The notes under the pieces: generated by a model | What the model was told of the DNA's origin: nothing | Seen by the model: the letters and a program-made list of their open reading frames with translations, nothing else | Databases searched by the model: none | Shown here: in pieces, positions 32,156-32,487 of the stretch | Layout of the letters: each line of letters starts with the position of its first letter | How positions within the stretch are numbered: position 1 is the stretch's first letter | Position numbers and translations under genes: made by a program | NCBI RefSeq assembly: GCF_009377235.1 | Contig: NZ_VMNX01000098.1 | Location: forward strand, 1-32,487 | Length of the DNA: 32,487 bases | Origin: Streptomyces acidicola | GTDB lineage: Bacteria > Actinomycetota > Actinomycetes > Streptomycetales > Streptomycetaceae | Reading direction: 5' to 3'

Positions 32156-32443
32156 CCCCAGCCGGAACCCAGCCCCAGCGGGAACCCAGCCCCAGCGGGA
32201 ACCCAGCCCCAGCGGGAAGTTCCCAGCCTCGGCCGGAAAGTCCCAGCCTCGGCCGGAAAGTCCCAGCCTCGGCCGGAAAGTCCCAGCCTCGGCCGGAAAG
32301 TCCCAGCCTCAGAGGGAAGTTCCCAGCCTCAGCCGGAGGGTCCCAGCCTCAGAGGGAAGTTCCCATCTCAGTGGGAAGTTTCCAGCCTCAGCCGGAGGGT
32401 CCCGGCGTCAGCCGGAAGGTCCCAGCCCCGGCCGGCAAAAATC
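32156..32443. repeat. Tandem array of 17-20-bp units
   Basis: About 15 head-to-tail units beginning CCCAGCC. The first few are 17 bp (CCCAGCCCCAGCGGGAA) and the rest 20 bp (CCCAGCCTCGGCCGGAAAGT). The four units from 32222 to 32301 are identical; later ones carry CAGAGGGAAGTT or CAGCCGGAGGGT. The open frame through it (32133-32462) is a Pro/Ser/Lys-rich repeat with no ribosome site and is not considered a gene. There is no spacer structure as in CRISPR. Confidence 0.92.
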
Positions 32444-32487
32444 CAGCCCCTCCGGCGTTTGAGGAGCGGGGGTCCGGGGGCCGGCCC
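32444..32487 (-). repeat. Streptomyces-type intergenic repeat, inverted copy at the window end
   Basis: CAGCCCCTCCGGCGTTTGAGGA (32444-32465), then GCGGGGGTCCGGGGGCCGGCCC. It is the reverse complement of 32-75 with one difference, and with 32089-32110 it flanks the tandem array as an inverted pair. Confidence 0.8.

Noticed and set aside
32156..32443. CRISPR-like array
   Set aside because: Units are contiguous with no unique spacers, and no cas gene is present.
32133..32462. Open frame through the tandem array (Pro/Ser/Lys repeats)
   Set aside because: No ribosome site. The repeat units of 17 and 20 bp do not keep one frame, so no periodic protein is preserved.

Overview
The window is a high-GC actinobacterial chromosome segment, almost certainly Streptomyces. 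The evidence is the strong G/C third-position bias, many GTG/TTG starts, purine-rich ribosome sites, TANNNT-type -10 boxes, and gene content and order. The order plsC - macS - macR - pfkA, and the sco2127-type gene directly before glkA, are those of the S. coelicolor chromosome as I remember it. I see no phage genes, conjugation genes, tRNA, rRNA or CRISPR. All functions are read from motifs and family knowledge; no search was run.

Layout. 1-509: dispersed repeat, then a promoter, a SAM-IV riboswitch and a terminator-like hairpin leading into a class V aminotransferase/cysteine desulfurase-like gene (510-1895). 1850-6985 (minus strand): glycerate kinase and an SLC13-type transporter, and upstream of them a two-component system with a small secreted acidic protein. 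A 31-bp sequence in front of the two-component operon recurs, 22/31 identical, at the start of the transporter gene, so the regulator may control the neighbouring glycerate operon. 7135-8144 (minus): stand-alone Lrp/AsnC ligand-binding (RAM) domain protein and rhomboid protease. 8337-9976: four-cysteine small protein and a coiled-coil NYN ribonuclease-like protein. 10341-13926: two tandem NlpC/P60 cell-wall hydrolases and a lipoprotein metallopeptidase.

14023-24905 carries a cell-envelope lipid neighbourhood: GT87 mannosyltransferase-like, PimB-type GT4, FadD15-type acyl-CoA synthetase, metallophosphoesterase, SRPBCC protein and an ArsA-like ATPase with an altered P-loop. From memory its set of families matches the Mycobacterium tuberculosis Rv2181-Rv2190c region. 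A secreted cholesterol oxidase gene sits inside it. Then come the sco2127-type gene and glucokinase glkA. 25111-31981 has an endonuclease/exonuclease/phosphatase-family protein, a low-complexity membrane protein, an Est30-like esterase, a PlsC acyltransferase, MacS/MacR, and a phosphofructokinase whose active-site residues (Asp104, Lys125) are of the pyrophosphate type.

Non-coding structure is unusually rich: a 173-bp element with 20-bp perfect terminal inverted repeats (MITE-like) at 21295-21467; three copies of a dispersed hairpin repeat; a 29-bp triplicate at the end of the GT87 gene; and a ~290-bp tandem array near the right end, flanked by inverted copies of a Streptomyces intergenic repeat that also lies at the left end.
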